The translations under genes and the position numbers were made by a program. A stretch of 64,000 nucleotides of DNA from Paracoccaceae bacterium (GTDB taxonomy: Bacteria > Pseudomonadota > Alphaproteobacteria > Rhodobacterales > Rhodobacteraceae): the NCBI GenBank assembly GCA_027492585.1, contig JAPUEK010000005.1:62001-126000 (forward strand), in the 5' to 3' direction. Below the pieces are notes generated by a model that was not told where the DNA came from, did not search any database, and saw only the letters and a program-made list of their open reading frames with translations. Position 1 is the first letter of the stretch, and each line of letters begins with the position of its first letter. This document shows positions 37,408-47,932 of this stretch, one piece after another.

Positions 37408-38728
37408 CCCTGGCGTCCCGCATCTCCATCACCCGGCGCGGATAGGGCATCTCGATCCCCTCGGCCTTCAGGGCCTTCCAGATGGCGAAAAGCGCGCCGG
37501 AGATGAAGCTGTCGGTCAGCCCGTCGATGCCGTTGACCCAGAATTCGACCCCGAACTCCACGCCCCTTTCGCCAAACGCCTTCAGCTCGCATTGCGGGGC
37601 CGCCGGCTGTTGCAGGGTGAAGGGCAGGGTCAGGACCGCCGCCTCCACGATCTCGGGAACCAGAGTGATATCCGTCTCGTAACTCACCACGAATTCCGCC
37701 GTATAGCGGTGCAGCTTGCCGGCATCCGAATAGTTCACCACGCGCGAGGTGATGAAATTGTCGTTCGGCACCACGACCCAGCGGCCGTCCACCGTCTCGA
37801 TGATGCAGGCCCGCGCGGTCATGCGGATGATGGTGCCGGCAGAGCCGTCGTCCAGCTCCACATAATCGCCCACCGTGGTCTGGCCCTCGACCAGCAGGAT
37901 GATGCCGGAAACGAAATTCGCCGCGATCTGTTGCAGGCCAAGCCCGATCCCGACACCGAGCGCGCCCCCCAGAACGGCAACGGCGGTCAGGTCGATCCCC
38001 ATGATCGACATGAGCAGAAGGAAGGCCGCACCGAAGATCGCCACCTCGATCGCCTTGGCCGCCAGCTCGCGCGTGGCGGGGCGCAACTCCTCCTGCCGCT
38101 TGATGTAATCGGCGCTTTGCCGGTTCGACCAGTTGCCGAGCCAGAAAAGCAGCGACCCGGCGATCATCCCGCGGATCAGCGACATCACAGAAAAGCGGAT
38201 GTTGCCAAGCGCCACGACCGTCTCTTCCAGCCGCAACGCAATGTCGTCGAGCAGGCCGACCGCATAAAGCGCCGCGGCCGGAATGAGCACATAGCGCCCC
38301 AGCAGCCGCAGGAACGGGTCGCGCAGCACCTCGCGCACGAAGGCGCGGGCGGCGAGGAAGAGGAAGACGCGCTTGCCGAAAGCGATCACGTCGCCCGACC
38401 CGAAGAGGGAGCGCGTCACCTCCTCGCCAAGGGCGGTCAGCCCATAGGCCAGAAGCGGAAGGATGAGCGGCAGAAACCGCAGCCCGAACCGCAAGGCCGT
38501 CGGGATCAGCCCCTGCTTGTCTTCCGCCGGGGTCAGCGCCTTGGAGACGATGGGCAGAACCCGGGCCGTCAGAAGCCGGGCCGCGAGATAGGACAGGGCC
38601 AGAAGGCCGAACTGCGACCAGGCCGCAGGCGACAGGAGCCAGCTCAGCGCGATCTGCCCGGCCTGATCCAGCCCGTCGAGGATCTTCGCCATCAGCTCTG
38701 AATTGCCCGCCATCCCGTCCCCCGTCAT
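37400..38728 (-). CDS. Mechanosensitive ion channel, MscS family
   Basis: 442-residue channel. An N-terminal region has four to five membrane helices, then the pore helix and beta domain: LGGALGVGIGLGLQQIAANF followed by SGIILLVEGQTTVGDYVEL (about residues 255-295), and VVVPNDNFITSRVVNYS. MscS-type channels open under membrane tension and release solutes during osmotic downshock, which fits a genome region rich in osmolyte genes. Start 38728 has a GGGGGGTG stretch before it; ATG 38713 is an alternative. Confidence 0.92.
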   Translation of the reverse strand: MTGDGMAGNSELMAKILDGLDQAGQIALSWLLSPAAWSQFGLLALSYLAARLLTARVLPIVSKALTPAEDKQGLIPTALRFGLRFLPLILPLLAYGLTALGEEVTRSLFGSGDVIAFGKRVFLFLAARAFVREVLRDPFLRLLGRYVLIPAAALYAVGLLDDIALRLEETVVALGNIRFSVMSLIRGMIAGSLLFWLGNWSNRQSADYIKRQEELRPATRELAAKAIEVAIFGAAFLLLMSIMGIDLTAVAVLGGALGVGIGLGLQQIAANFVSGIILLVEGQTTVGDYVELDDGSAGTIIRMTARACIIETVDGRWVVVPNDNFITSRVVNYSDAGKLHRYTAEFVVSYETDITLVPEIVEAAVLTLPFTLQQPAAPQCELKAFGERGVEFGVEFWVNGIDGLTDSFISGALFAIWKALKAEGIEMPYPRRVMEMRDARGA

Positions 38729-38819
38729 CGAACACCCCCCTGTCGCAAAGATGGGGCCGCAAAACAAGCCGGCCTTAGCGTCAATCGGCAGTCGTCCAGA
38801 CTTGGCAGCGCCCCCTGCC

Positions 38820-38884
38820 CCCTTCTTCTCTTCTCAAATATCCTGCGGGGAGGTCCGGAGGGGTGCAAAACCCCTCCGGCGCCG
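38820..38884 (+). repeat. Dispersed AAATATCC repeat, solitary long copy with hairpin
   Basis: Left module CCTTCTTCTCTTCTC, core AAATATCC, TGCGGGGAGGT and the CCGGAGGGG/CCCCTCCGG hairpin with loop TGCAAAA. It combines the left module of the short type with the right module of the long type. It lies between the mscS-type start and the end of the enoyl-CoA hydratase gene, 38 bases downstream of the latter in its reading direction. Confidence 0.9.
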
Positions 38885-38921
38885 GAGCAGGACGCCCACG
38901 CCGGATGTCACGGCCCCGGTG

Positions 38922-39533
38922 TCAGCCCCGCATCATCCGCTTGATCGCCGCGACATGGGCCGGGCTGGCGGCAAGCGCATCCCCCGCCAGCTCCCGTGCG
39001 GCGGCCAGCAGATCCTCCGGCGGCAGGATACGGTCGACGAGGCCCCAGCCGAGCGCCTCCTCCACCGGGATCTTCGCGCCCGCCATCAGGATCATCGCGG
39101 CCCGCGACGGCCCGACGAGGGCCACAAGCCGGGCCGGATCAGGAACCTGCGGCAGATAGCCGAGCCGCATGACCGGGTAGAAGACCTTCGCGCCCGGCAC
39201 CGCGATCCGCAGGTCGCAGGCAAGCGCCATGCCCATGGCCCCGCCCGCCAGCGTGCCGTTCAGCGCCGCGATGGTCAGGCCCGGAAAGGCCGCGATGCGG
39301 GAGGACAGCGCTTCCCACAGGGGGCTGGTCGCCAGCCCCGCCCGCGCCGCATCGAGATCCGCCCCGGCGGAAAAGACCTTGCCCTCTCCGGTCAGGATCA
39401 GGGCCTGCGCCCCTGCCGCACTCTCGACCGCGGCGATCAGCGCCTCCAGCATCGGGCCGGTCAGGGCATTGGCCTTTTCCGGCCGTTGCAGGGTCAGGGT
39501 GACAAGCGCCCCCTCGCGCGCCACCCCGATCAT
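38922..39533 (-). CDS. Short enoyl-CoA hydratase/isomerase family protein lacking the usual Glu
   Basis: 203-residue crotonase-superfamily protein, shorter than the usual 255-260. The oxyanion-hole motifs are present (GEGKVFSAGADLDAAR and ALNGTLAGGAMGMALACDLRI). At the position of the first catalytic Glu, normally FxxPExxLG, the sequence reads FYPVMRLGYLP, so that Glu is replaced. The C-terminal helical part is also reduced. It may be an isomerase, thioesterase or non-hydratase variant. It overlaps the SDR gene by four bases and is transcribed with it. Confidence 0.82.
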   Translation of the reverse strand: MIGVAREGALVTLTLQRPEKANALTGPMLEALIAAVESAAGAQALILTGEGKVFSAGADLDAARAGLATSPLWEALSSRIAAFPGLTIAALNGTLAGGAMGMALACDLRIAVPGAKVFYPVMRLGYLPQVPDPARLVALVGPSRAAMILMAGAKIPVEEALGWGLVDRILPPEDLLAAARELAGDALAASPAHVAAIKRMMRG

Positions 39534-40276
39534 TGGATAAGCCCCACGGCCCGACGCACCTCCGGATCGCGCAGGGAGATGTCCCGCCCGAGCCAGCCAT
39601 CCGCCCCCTCCCCGCACATCCACAACAGCGCCCGCGCCGGCCAGTCCGGCGGGATGTGGTCGGAAACCTCCAGCTTGGAGACCGGGTTGATGCCGCTCGC
39701 CCTGATCTTCACCTGCATCTCCGTCGCCACCGTCCCCGGCGACAGGCCGAGCACGCGGATGCCGTTGCCCCCCTCCTCCAGATGGGCGGCGCGGGTCAGC
39801 ATCAAGGCCCCGGCCTTGGCCGCGCAATAGGAGGACCAGCCCTCATAGGGGGTCTGCGCCGCGCCGGAGGAGACGGTGATCACCGTCCCGCACCCTTGCG
39901 CCCGCATCGCCGGGATCGCGGCGCGCATCCCGTGGAAGACCCCCTTGAGGTTCACGTCGATCCCCAGACCCCAAAGCGCCGCATCCGCATCGGCGAGCCG
40001 GGCAATCGGCTCGATCACCCCGGCATTGCCGATCCAGACATCGAGCCGCCCGAAACGGCCCAGCACGGCCTGTACCGCCGCCTGAACCGAGGCCCAATCG
40101 GCCACGTCGCAGCCAACGGCCATGGCCTGCGGCCCGATCTCCGCCGCAAGTTCCCCGACCACCGCCCCGTTGCGCGCCAGAAGCGCCACCTGCGCGCCCG
40201 CCCCGGCAAAAACCCGCGCCGCCGCCGCCCCTATTCCCCGGCCTGCCCCGGTGATCGCCACAACCCTGCCCTGCAT
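39530..40276 (-). CDS. SDR family NAD(P)-dependent oxidoreductase
   Basis: 248-residue classical short-chain dehydrogenase. The N-terminal TGxxxGxG motif is VVAITGAGRGIGAAAARVF. The NAG motif is IGNAGVIEP. The active-site Ser and Tyr-Lys are in TVSSGAAQ and YCAAKAGAL. The start at 40276 opens the Rossmann fold; an in-frame extension upstream has no family character. It is coupled to the short enoyl-CoA hydratase-like gene downstream (ATGA overlap). The substrate is unknown, possibly a hydroxyacyl compound. Confidence 0.88.
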   Translation of the reverse strand: MQGRVVAITGAGRGIGAAAARVFAGAGAQVALLARNGAVVGELAAEIGPQAMAVGCDVADWASVQAAVQAVLGRFGRLDVWIGNAGVIEPIARLADADAALWGLGIDVNLKGVFHGMRAAIPAMRAQGCGTVITVSSGAAQTPYEGWSSYCAAKAGALMLTRAAHLEEGGNGIRVLGLSPGTVATEMQVKIRASGINPVSKLEVSDHIPPDWPARALLWMCGEGADGWLGRDISLRDPEVRRAVGLIQ

Positions 40277-40410
40277 CCGCGCCCCCGTCCGAATTCCGCT
40301 GCCAATGACAATTCCGTTTACCCCATGGGCAGCGGCAACGGAAACCCTTGACCTTTCCGGCACAACACGGATGCTCGCCGGATCGTTTTTCCTTCGGAAG
40401 AGGCTGCATT

Positions 40411-41922
40411 ATGCAAAAGTGGAAATTGGCGGGAAGCACCGCCGCAATGGCCCTCATTTCGGCTACGGGCGCCTTCGCCGATGTCACCCCTGAAGAGGTC
40501 TGGCAGAACTGGCAGGACATGAGCGCCTCTTACGGCCAGACCGTCACCACCGACAGCGCCGCCCGCGACGGCGACACGCTCGTCGTCAAGGGGCTGAAGA
40601 TCGCCGCCGACAAGGACGGCAACAAGATCGACAGCGCCATCGACGAAGTGCGCTTCAAGGACAAGGGCGACGGCACCGTCGAAGTCACCATGTCCGAAAC
40701 CTATTCGATGACCCTCTCCACCGAAGGCGGCGGCGAGATCGAGCCCTCGCAGATGGATGTGACCATCTCCCAGCCCGGCAGCGTGGCCATTGCCAGCGGC
40801 ACGGCGGCGGAAACCGCCTATGCCTTCACCTCCCCCAGTGCGACCATCGCCATCAAGGCCAAGGAAGGCACCGAGGGCGCTGAACCCGCAGCCGATATCG
40901 GCGTCACCCTGACCAATCTGACCGGCAGATACCTCGTTGCCGGCCCGGCGGATGCCAAGACGCTCGACAGCGAATTCGCCATCGAGACCCTCGGCCTGAC
41001 CGTGACCGCCGCCGATGCGGATGCCAGCAGCGATGTGAAGATGACCGCCACCGTGGCCGACATCGCCGGCAAAGGCATGGGCAATTTCGTCGGCATCGAC
41101 ATGGCGGAACTTTCCGACGCCCTGAAAGCCGGCTTCAGCATCGACGGCAGCCTGACCCATGGCGCCGTGAGCTTCAACATGGATGTGGTCGAAGGCGGCG
41201 CGCCGACGAAGCTCGCAGGCTCCATCGAAAGCGGCAGCTTTGCCATGGCGATGGATCAGGGCAAGCTGAAATACTCCTCGGGCGGCAAGGGCGTCGAGCT
41301 GACCCTCTCCGGCGCCGATATCCCGATCCCGGAAGTGAAGCTCAGCTATGCGGAAGCAGCCTTCGACCTGCTGATGCCGATCAGCAAATCGGAAGAAGCC
41401 TCCGATTTCACCTTCCTGACCAAGATCGTCGATCTCTCCGTCTCCGATGAGATCTGGGCGATGCTGGACCCCGCCGGCAGCCTGCCGCGCGATCCGGCCA
41501 CGGTGATCATCGACACCAAGGGCAAGGCGAAGCTGACCACCGACATCATGAACGAAGCGGAGATGGCAGCGCTTGGCGAAGCCCCTCCCGGTGAGCTGCA
41601 ATCGTTCGACATCACCGAGCTGAAGGCGAAGATCGCCGGAGCGGAGCTGACCGGGACCGGCGCCTTCACCTTCGACAATACCGACATGGCGACCTTTGGC
41701 GGGATGCCTGCCCCGACCGGCAAGCTCGATCTGAAGCTCACCGGCGGCAATGGCCTGCTCGACAAGCTGGTGGCGCTCGGCGTGCTCAGCGACGAGGATG
41801 CCATGGGCGCGCGGATGATGATGAGCATGTTCGCCAACCCCGGCGCGGGCGAGGATGAGCTGACCTCGACGCTGGAATTCAAGGACAAGGGCTTCTACGC
41901 CAACGGCCAGAAGCTCCAGTAA
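40411..41922 (+). CDS. DUF2125 domain-containing periplasmic protein
   Basis: 503-residue protein with a Sec signal peptide (MQKWKLAGSTAAMALISATGAFA). The mature part is rich in Thr, Ala, Gly, Asp and Glu and in beta-strand-like alternation (VTPEEVWQNWQDMSASYGQTV, GTGAFTFDNTDMATFGGMP), matching DUF2125 proteins of alphaproteobacteria. It is probably periplasmic or outer-membrane-associated, with no known activity. A clear terminator follows 16 bases after the stop. Upstream a divergent 134-base gap faces the SDR gene. Confidence 0.85.
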   Translation: MQKWKLAGSTAAMALISATGAFADVTPEEVWQNWQDMSASYGQTVTTDSAARDGDTLVVKGLKIAADKDGNKIDSAIDEVRFKDKGDGTVEVTMSETYSMTLSTEGGGEIEPSQMDVTISQPGSVAIASGTAAETAYAFTSPSATIAIKAKEGTEGAEPAADIGVTLTNLTGRYLVAGPADAKTLDSEFAIETLGLTVTAADADASSDVKMTATVADIAGKGMGNFVGIDMAELSDALKAGFSIDGSLTHGAVSFNMDVVEGGAPTKLAGSIESGSFAMAMDQGKLKYSSGGKGVELTLSGADIPIPEVKLSYAEAAFDLLMPISKSEEASDFTFLTKIVDLSVSDEIWAMLDPAGSLPRDPATVIIDTKGKAKLTTDIMNEAEMAALGEAPPGELQSFDITELKAKIAGAELTGTGAFTFDNTDMATFGGMPAPTGKLDLKLTGGNGLLDKLVALGVLSDEDAMGARMMMSMFANPGAGEDELTSTLEFKDKGFYANGQKLQ

Positions 41923-41938
41923 CACCCGCACGATCCGG

Positions 41939-41964
41939 AAAGGCCGCCTCCGGGCGGCCTTTTT
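41939..41964 (+). terminator. Rho-independent terminator after DUF2125 gene
   Basis: AGGCCGCC, loop TCCG, GGCGGCCT, then TTTT. A strong eight-base GC stem with A run before and T run after, so it can also work from the other strand. Confidence 0.88.
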
Positions 41965-41973
41965 CATGGACGG

Positions 41974-42002
41974 ACCGCGGGGGGGTTGCACTTCCCCGCG
42001 GT
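41974..42002. promoter_or_regulatory. Nine-base dyad before the PmbA gene
   Basis: ACCGCGGGG and CCCCGCGGT enclose an 11-base centre (GGGTTGCACTT). It lies 46 bases before the PmbA start, between the upstream terminator and the ribosome-binding site; it could be an operator or a leader hairpin. Confidence 0.4.
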
Positions 42003-42047
42003 TCGGTGACTTTAAGGCATCCCGCCCGTGCGGGAGGGAAGGACGCC

Positions 42048-43391
42048 ATGGCCACAGCACTCTCCGATCTTGCCCCGGCTCTGCTGGAGGCGGCCCGCCG
42101 CGCCGGTGCCGAAGCCGCCGATGCGATCGCCCTCGACGGCCGGTCGCAATCCATCGACATCCGGCAGGGACGGCTCGAACAGGCCGAACGCGCCGAGGGG
42201 GTGGAGATCGGGCTGCGCGTGCTGATCGGCGGGCGGCAGGCCTGCGTCTCGGCCTCCGACACCTCTGCCGCCACGTTGGAACGTCTGGCGGAACGCGCCG
42301 TCGCCATGGCCCGCGAGGCCCCGGATGATCCCTATGCCGGGCTTGCCGACCCCGCCGATCTGGCGCGGAACTGGGATATGGATGCGCTCCAGCTTGCCGA
42401 TCCGACGGCGGAACCAAGCGCCGCCGCTTTGGAGGCCGACGCCCGCGCCGCCGAAGCGGCGGCCCTGGAGACCGCCGGGATCACCCAGGCCGAAGCTGCC
42501 TCCGGTTATGCGGCACGGCGGGTTTACCTCGCCGCAAGCAACGGATTTTCCGGGAATTATGCCCGCACCTCCCGCTCGGTTTCCGTGGTCGCCTTCACCG
42601 GCGAAGGCACGGGGATGGAGCGGGATTATGCCGGGGAAGGCCGGGTCTTTCAGGCGGACATGCCCGATGCCGCCGGCATCGGCGCCCTCGCGGCAGAACG
42701 CGCGCTTGCCCGGCGGGGAGCCGTCAAGCCAAAGACCGGCAGCTATCCGGTTCTCTTCGATGAGCGGGTCGCGGCCTCGCTCATCGGGCATCTGCTTTCG
42801 GCGGTGAACGGCACGTCGATTGCCCGAGGCGCGTCGTTTCTGCGCGACAAACTTGGGCAGCAGGTGCTTCCGGCGGGGCTGTCGGTGATCGAGGACCCGT
42901 TGCGGCCGCGCGTCTCCGGCAGCCGCCCCTTCGATGCCGAGGGCCTGCCGGTGCAAAAGCGAATGATCGTTCAGGATGGGGTGCTGACCGGCTGGACCCT
43001 GGACCTTGCGACGGCACGGCAGCTCGGGATGCGCTCCACCGGCAATGCGACGCGCGGCACCTCGGCGCCGCCTTCCCCGTCCACCAGCAACATCGACCTG
43101 ACGCAGGGCAGCGCCAGCCGGGCCGATCTGATCCGTGACATGGGAACGGGCCTGCTCGTAACCTCGCTGATCGGCTCCACCGTGAACGGCATCACCGGCG
43201 ATTATTCGCGCGGCGCCTCGGGCTTCTGGGTGGAAGGCGGGGAGATCCGCTATCCGGTCAACGAATGTACGATTGCCGGAAACCTCCACGCCATGCTGCG
43301 CGGCATGATCCCGGCGAATGATGCGCGGATGCACCTTGCCACCCGTGTCCCGAGCCTGCTGCTCGAAGGCATGACGCTTGCCGGGGCCTGA
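42048..43391 (+). CDS. pmbA: TldE/PmbA family metallopeptidase-like protein
   Basis: 447-residue member of the TldD/PmbA family. The N-terminus (DAIALDGRSQSIDIRQGRLEQAERAEGVEIGLRV in part) and the C-terminal half (YPVLFDERVAASLIGHLL, NGTSIARGASFLRDKLGQQV, RGTSAPPSPSTSNI) are typical of TldE/PmbA. This subunit lacks the HExxxH zinc site that its partner TldD provides; TldD is not in the window. The TldD/E complex degrades unfolded short peptides and processes some modified peptides. A GGGAGGGAAGG site lies before the ATG. Confidence 0.9.
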   Translation: MATALSDLAPALLEAARRAGAEAADAIALDGRSQSIDIRQGRLEQAERAEGVEIGLRVLIGGRQACVSASDTSAATLERLAERAVAMAREAPDDPYAGLADPADLARNWDMDALQLADPTAEPSAAALEADARAAEAAALETAGITQAEAASGYAARRVYLAASNGFSGNYARTSRSVSVVAFTGEGTGMERDYAGEGRVFQADMPDAAGIGALAAERALARRGAVKPKTGSYPVLFDERVAASLIGHLLSAVNGTSIARGASFLRDKLGQQVLPAGLSVIEDPLRPRVSGSRPFDAEGLPVQKRMIVQDGVLTGWTLDLATARQLGMRSTGNATRGTSAPPSPSTSNIDLTQGSASRADLIRDMGTGLLVTSLIGSTVNGITGDYSRGASGFWVEGGEIRYPVNECTIAGNLHAMLRGMIPANDARMHLATRVPSLLLEGMTLAGA

Positions 43392-44151
43392 CCTCCACCT
43401 GCTGATCGAGGCCGCCGAAGAGGCGGGCCGCATCGCCATGCGCTATTGGAAGGCCGATCCGAAAGTCTGGGAGAAATCCGGGCAGGGGCCGGTCACGGAG
43501 GCCGATCTGGCGGTGAACGACATGCTGCGCGACCGGCTCCGGGCGGCAAGACCGGACTATGGCTGGCTGTCGGAGGAAACGCCGGACAACAGGGACCGGC
43601 TCGATTGTGAATATGTGTTCATCGTCGATCCGATCGACGGCACCCGCGCCTTCAACGCGGGGGAAAAGCACTTTTCCCATTCGCTCGCCATCGCCCGCAA
43701 CGGCATGGTGACCGCCGCCGCGATCTGCGTGCCAGCCATCGGCCAGACCTATGCGGCAGAGGCAGGCAGGCCGGCAAGCCTGAATGGCGAAGCGATCCGC
43801 GCCAACCCGGATGCGAAGCTCGAAGGCGCCAACATCCTGATGTCAAAGGCCGGCCTGACCGCCGATCATTGGAATGGCGAGGTTCCGCCCCTGCGCCGCA
43901 GCTTCCGCTCCTCCATTGCCTATCGTCTTTGCCTCGTCGCCGAAGGGGCTTTCGATGGAATGATCGTGCTGCGCGACAGTTGGGAATGGGACATCGCGGC
44001 GGGATTGCTGATTGCGGAACAGGCCGGCGCGAGAGTGACGGACCGACATGGCAACGCAATCCGCTTCAATACCGAAGCAACCAGATCCGCCGGGATCATC
44101 GCCGCCCCGCCCGTCCTGCACGACAGCCTTCTGTCCCGCATGAAACGATAG
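43378..44151 (+). CDS. Inositol monophosphatase family phosphatase, CysQ-like
   Basis: 257-residue magnesium-dependent phosphatase, 3'(2'),5'-bisphosphate nucleotidase or inositol monophosphatase type. Metal-site motifs are GPVTEADLAVNDML, WLSEETPDN and FIVDPIDGTRAF; the C-terminal WEWDIAAGLLIAEQAGARVTD is the second family signature. The start is a TTG at 43378, inside the last 14 bases of the PmbA gene in another frame, which points to translational coupling. A terminator overlaps its stop codon. The exact substrate (PAP or inositol phosphate) is not decided. Confidence 0.9.
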   Translation: MPGPDLHLLIEAAEEAGRIAMRYWKADPKVWEKSGQGPVTEADLAVNDMLRDRLRAARPDYGWLSEETPDNRDRLDCEYVFIVDPIDGTRAFNAGEKHFSHSLAIARNGMVTAAAICVPAIGQTYAAEAGRPASLNGEAIRANPDAKLEGANILMSKAGLTADHWNGEVPPLRRSFRSSIAYRLCLVAEGAFDGMIVLRDSWEWDIAAGLLIAEQAGARVTDRHGNAIRFNTEATRSAGIIAAPPVLHDSLLSRMKR

Positions 44152-44173
44152 GGCCGCCCGAAGGCGGCCCTAT
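44148..44173. terminator. Stem-loop terminator between CysQ-like and helicase genes
   Basis: ATAGGGCCGCC, loop CGAA, GGCGGCCCTAT: a perfect 11-base stem that includes the stop codon TAG of the phosphatase gene. It is placed between convergent genes, so it can serve both strands. No long T tract. Confidence 0.75.
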
Positions 44174-44192
44174 GTGAAGGATTATCCGTTCA

Positions 44193-46481
<2,289 letters not shown>

Positions 46482-46633
46482 GTTCCAAAAGGGGGGCGCA
46501 ACCTTGCGCCCGTGAAGCCCGAACGGCACCTCATCCCCTTTGCGCCCGAGCCTCCCTGGCCTTGGGCGTCCCGGAATCCTCGGGCCGAAGGCGGTCCTCT
46601 ACAGGGGAAAGGGCGCGCTGTATAGCCGCCCTT

Positions 46634-47932
46634 TCAGCTTTCGCGGAAGGCAAGCCCGAAATAATCGGTAAAGGGCTTCAGCAGATAGGCCATGGGCGAA
46701 CGCGCGCCGGTCTCGATGAAGGCTTCCACCGGCATACCGGGCAGCAGGGTCTGGTCCTTCAGCTTGTCGAACTGACCCTCATCCGGGACGATTTCGGCGC
46801 GGTAGTAGGTCGCCCCCGTGCGCTGATCGGTCAGCGCATCGGCGGAGATGGTGGCGACATGGCCCCAAAGCTCCGGCGTGGTGCGGGCAGAGAAGGCCGG
46901 GAAGACCAGCCGCACCTTCTGGCCGACATGGACCTCATCGACATGCAGCGGCGAGATCTGGGTGTTGATCACCAGAGGCCGGTCCTGCGGGATGATGTAA
47001 AGCACCGGATCGGCGGGCCGCAGCACCGACCGCGGCGAAGTCACCTGAAGGCCAAGCACCAGCCCCGCCACCGGCGCCCGGATGTCGAGCCGCGCGATGC
47101 GTTCCACCAGGGAGCGGCGGCGCTCGGCCAGTTCCAGCATCTGCGGGCCAAGATCCCGAAGCTGGGTGACGGCCTCTTCCCGGCGGACGGCGGCGAGGCG
47201 GAGGATCTCCAGATCCACCTCGGTCGCGCGCCCCTCGGCCTCGGCGCGCGAAGCGGTCAGTTCGCCCACATCGCCCTGCATCCGCGCGGCCTCCCGCTCA
47301 AGCGCCAGCACCCGGCTCGACTGGGCGAGGCCCTTGGCGAGAAGTTCCTTCTGATCCGCCAGCTCCCGCTGGATCAGCGCAAGCTGCTCGTTCAGCGCCC
47401 TGGCCTGGGCATCCACCCCGTCGATCTGCGACGCGATCTGGCCGGAGCGGCGCTGCAGCTGCTCCGTCTGTTTGGCGAGCGATTCGCGGCGGGCGCTGAA
47501 AAGGCCGCGCTGCCCTTCGATCTGCTCGGCAACCTCGGGGCGGGTCCTGGCAAGCTCCGCCAGCTCGCCGGTAAAGGCCGGCTCCGCCCGGTCGTCGCGC
47601 TCTGCCTCCAGCCGGGCGGAGCGGGCCATGACCTCGAAAAGCTGGCCCTCCACGATGGCAAGCTCAGAGTTCAGGAGCGAGCCGTCGAGCCGGATCAGCA
47701 GATCGCCCGCCTTCACCGCCTGCGCTTCCTTGACCGCGATCTCCTCCACCACCCCGCCATCGGGATGCTGGACGACCTGCCGGTTCTCCGCCACCTCGAT
47801 CTGGCCGGCGGAGACCACCGCCCCGTCGATGGAGGTCGCAACGCTCCACCCTCCGAAGCCGCCGACGAGGATCAGCAGCGTCAGCATCCCGATCACGACG
47901 GGGCCGCGCGCAGACAGGACGGAGCGGCTCAT
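46634..47932 (-). CDS. HlyD family type I secretion periplasmic adaptor
   Basis: 432-residue membrane fusion protein. One N-terminal membrane helix (about residues 10-32) is followed by a biotinyl-lipoyl-like region (VVQHPDGGVVEEIAVKEAQAVKAGD in part), a long coiled coil (about residues 100-270), and the second lipoyl half and beta barrel (RIARLDIRAPVAGLVLGLQ, then YRAEIVPDEGQFDKL). It connects the inner-membrane ABC exporter with a TolC-like outer-membrane channel, not present here. Its ATG overlaps the stop of the exporter gene by four bases. Confidence 0.93.
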   Translation of the reverse strand: MSRSVLSARGPVVIGMLTLLILVGGFGGWSVATSIDGAVVSAGQIEVAENRQVVQHPDGGVVEEIAVKEAQAVKAGDLLIRLDGSLLNSELAIVEGQLFEVMARSARLEAERDDRAEPAFTGELAELARTRPEVAEQIEGQRGLFSARRESLAKQTEQLQRRSGQIASQIDGVDAQARALNEQLALIQRELADQKELLAKGLAQSSRVLALEREAARMQGDVGELTASRAEAEGRATEVDLEILRLAAVRREEAVTQLRDLGPQMLELAERRRSLVERIARLDIRAPVAGLVLGLQVTSPRSVLRPADPVLYIIPQDRPLVINTQISPLHVDEVHVGQKVRLVFPAFSARTTPELWGHVATISADALTDQRTGATYYRAEIVPDEGQFDKLKDQTLLPGMPVEAFIETGARSPMAYLLKPFTDYFGLAFRES

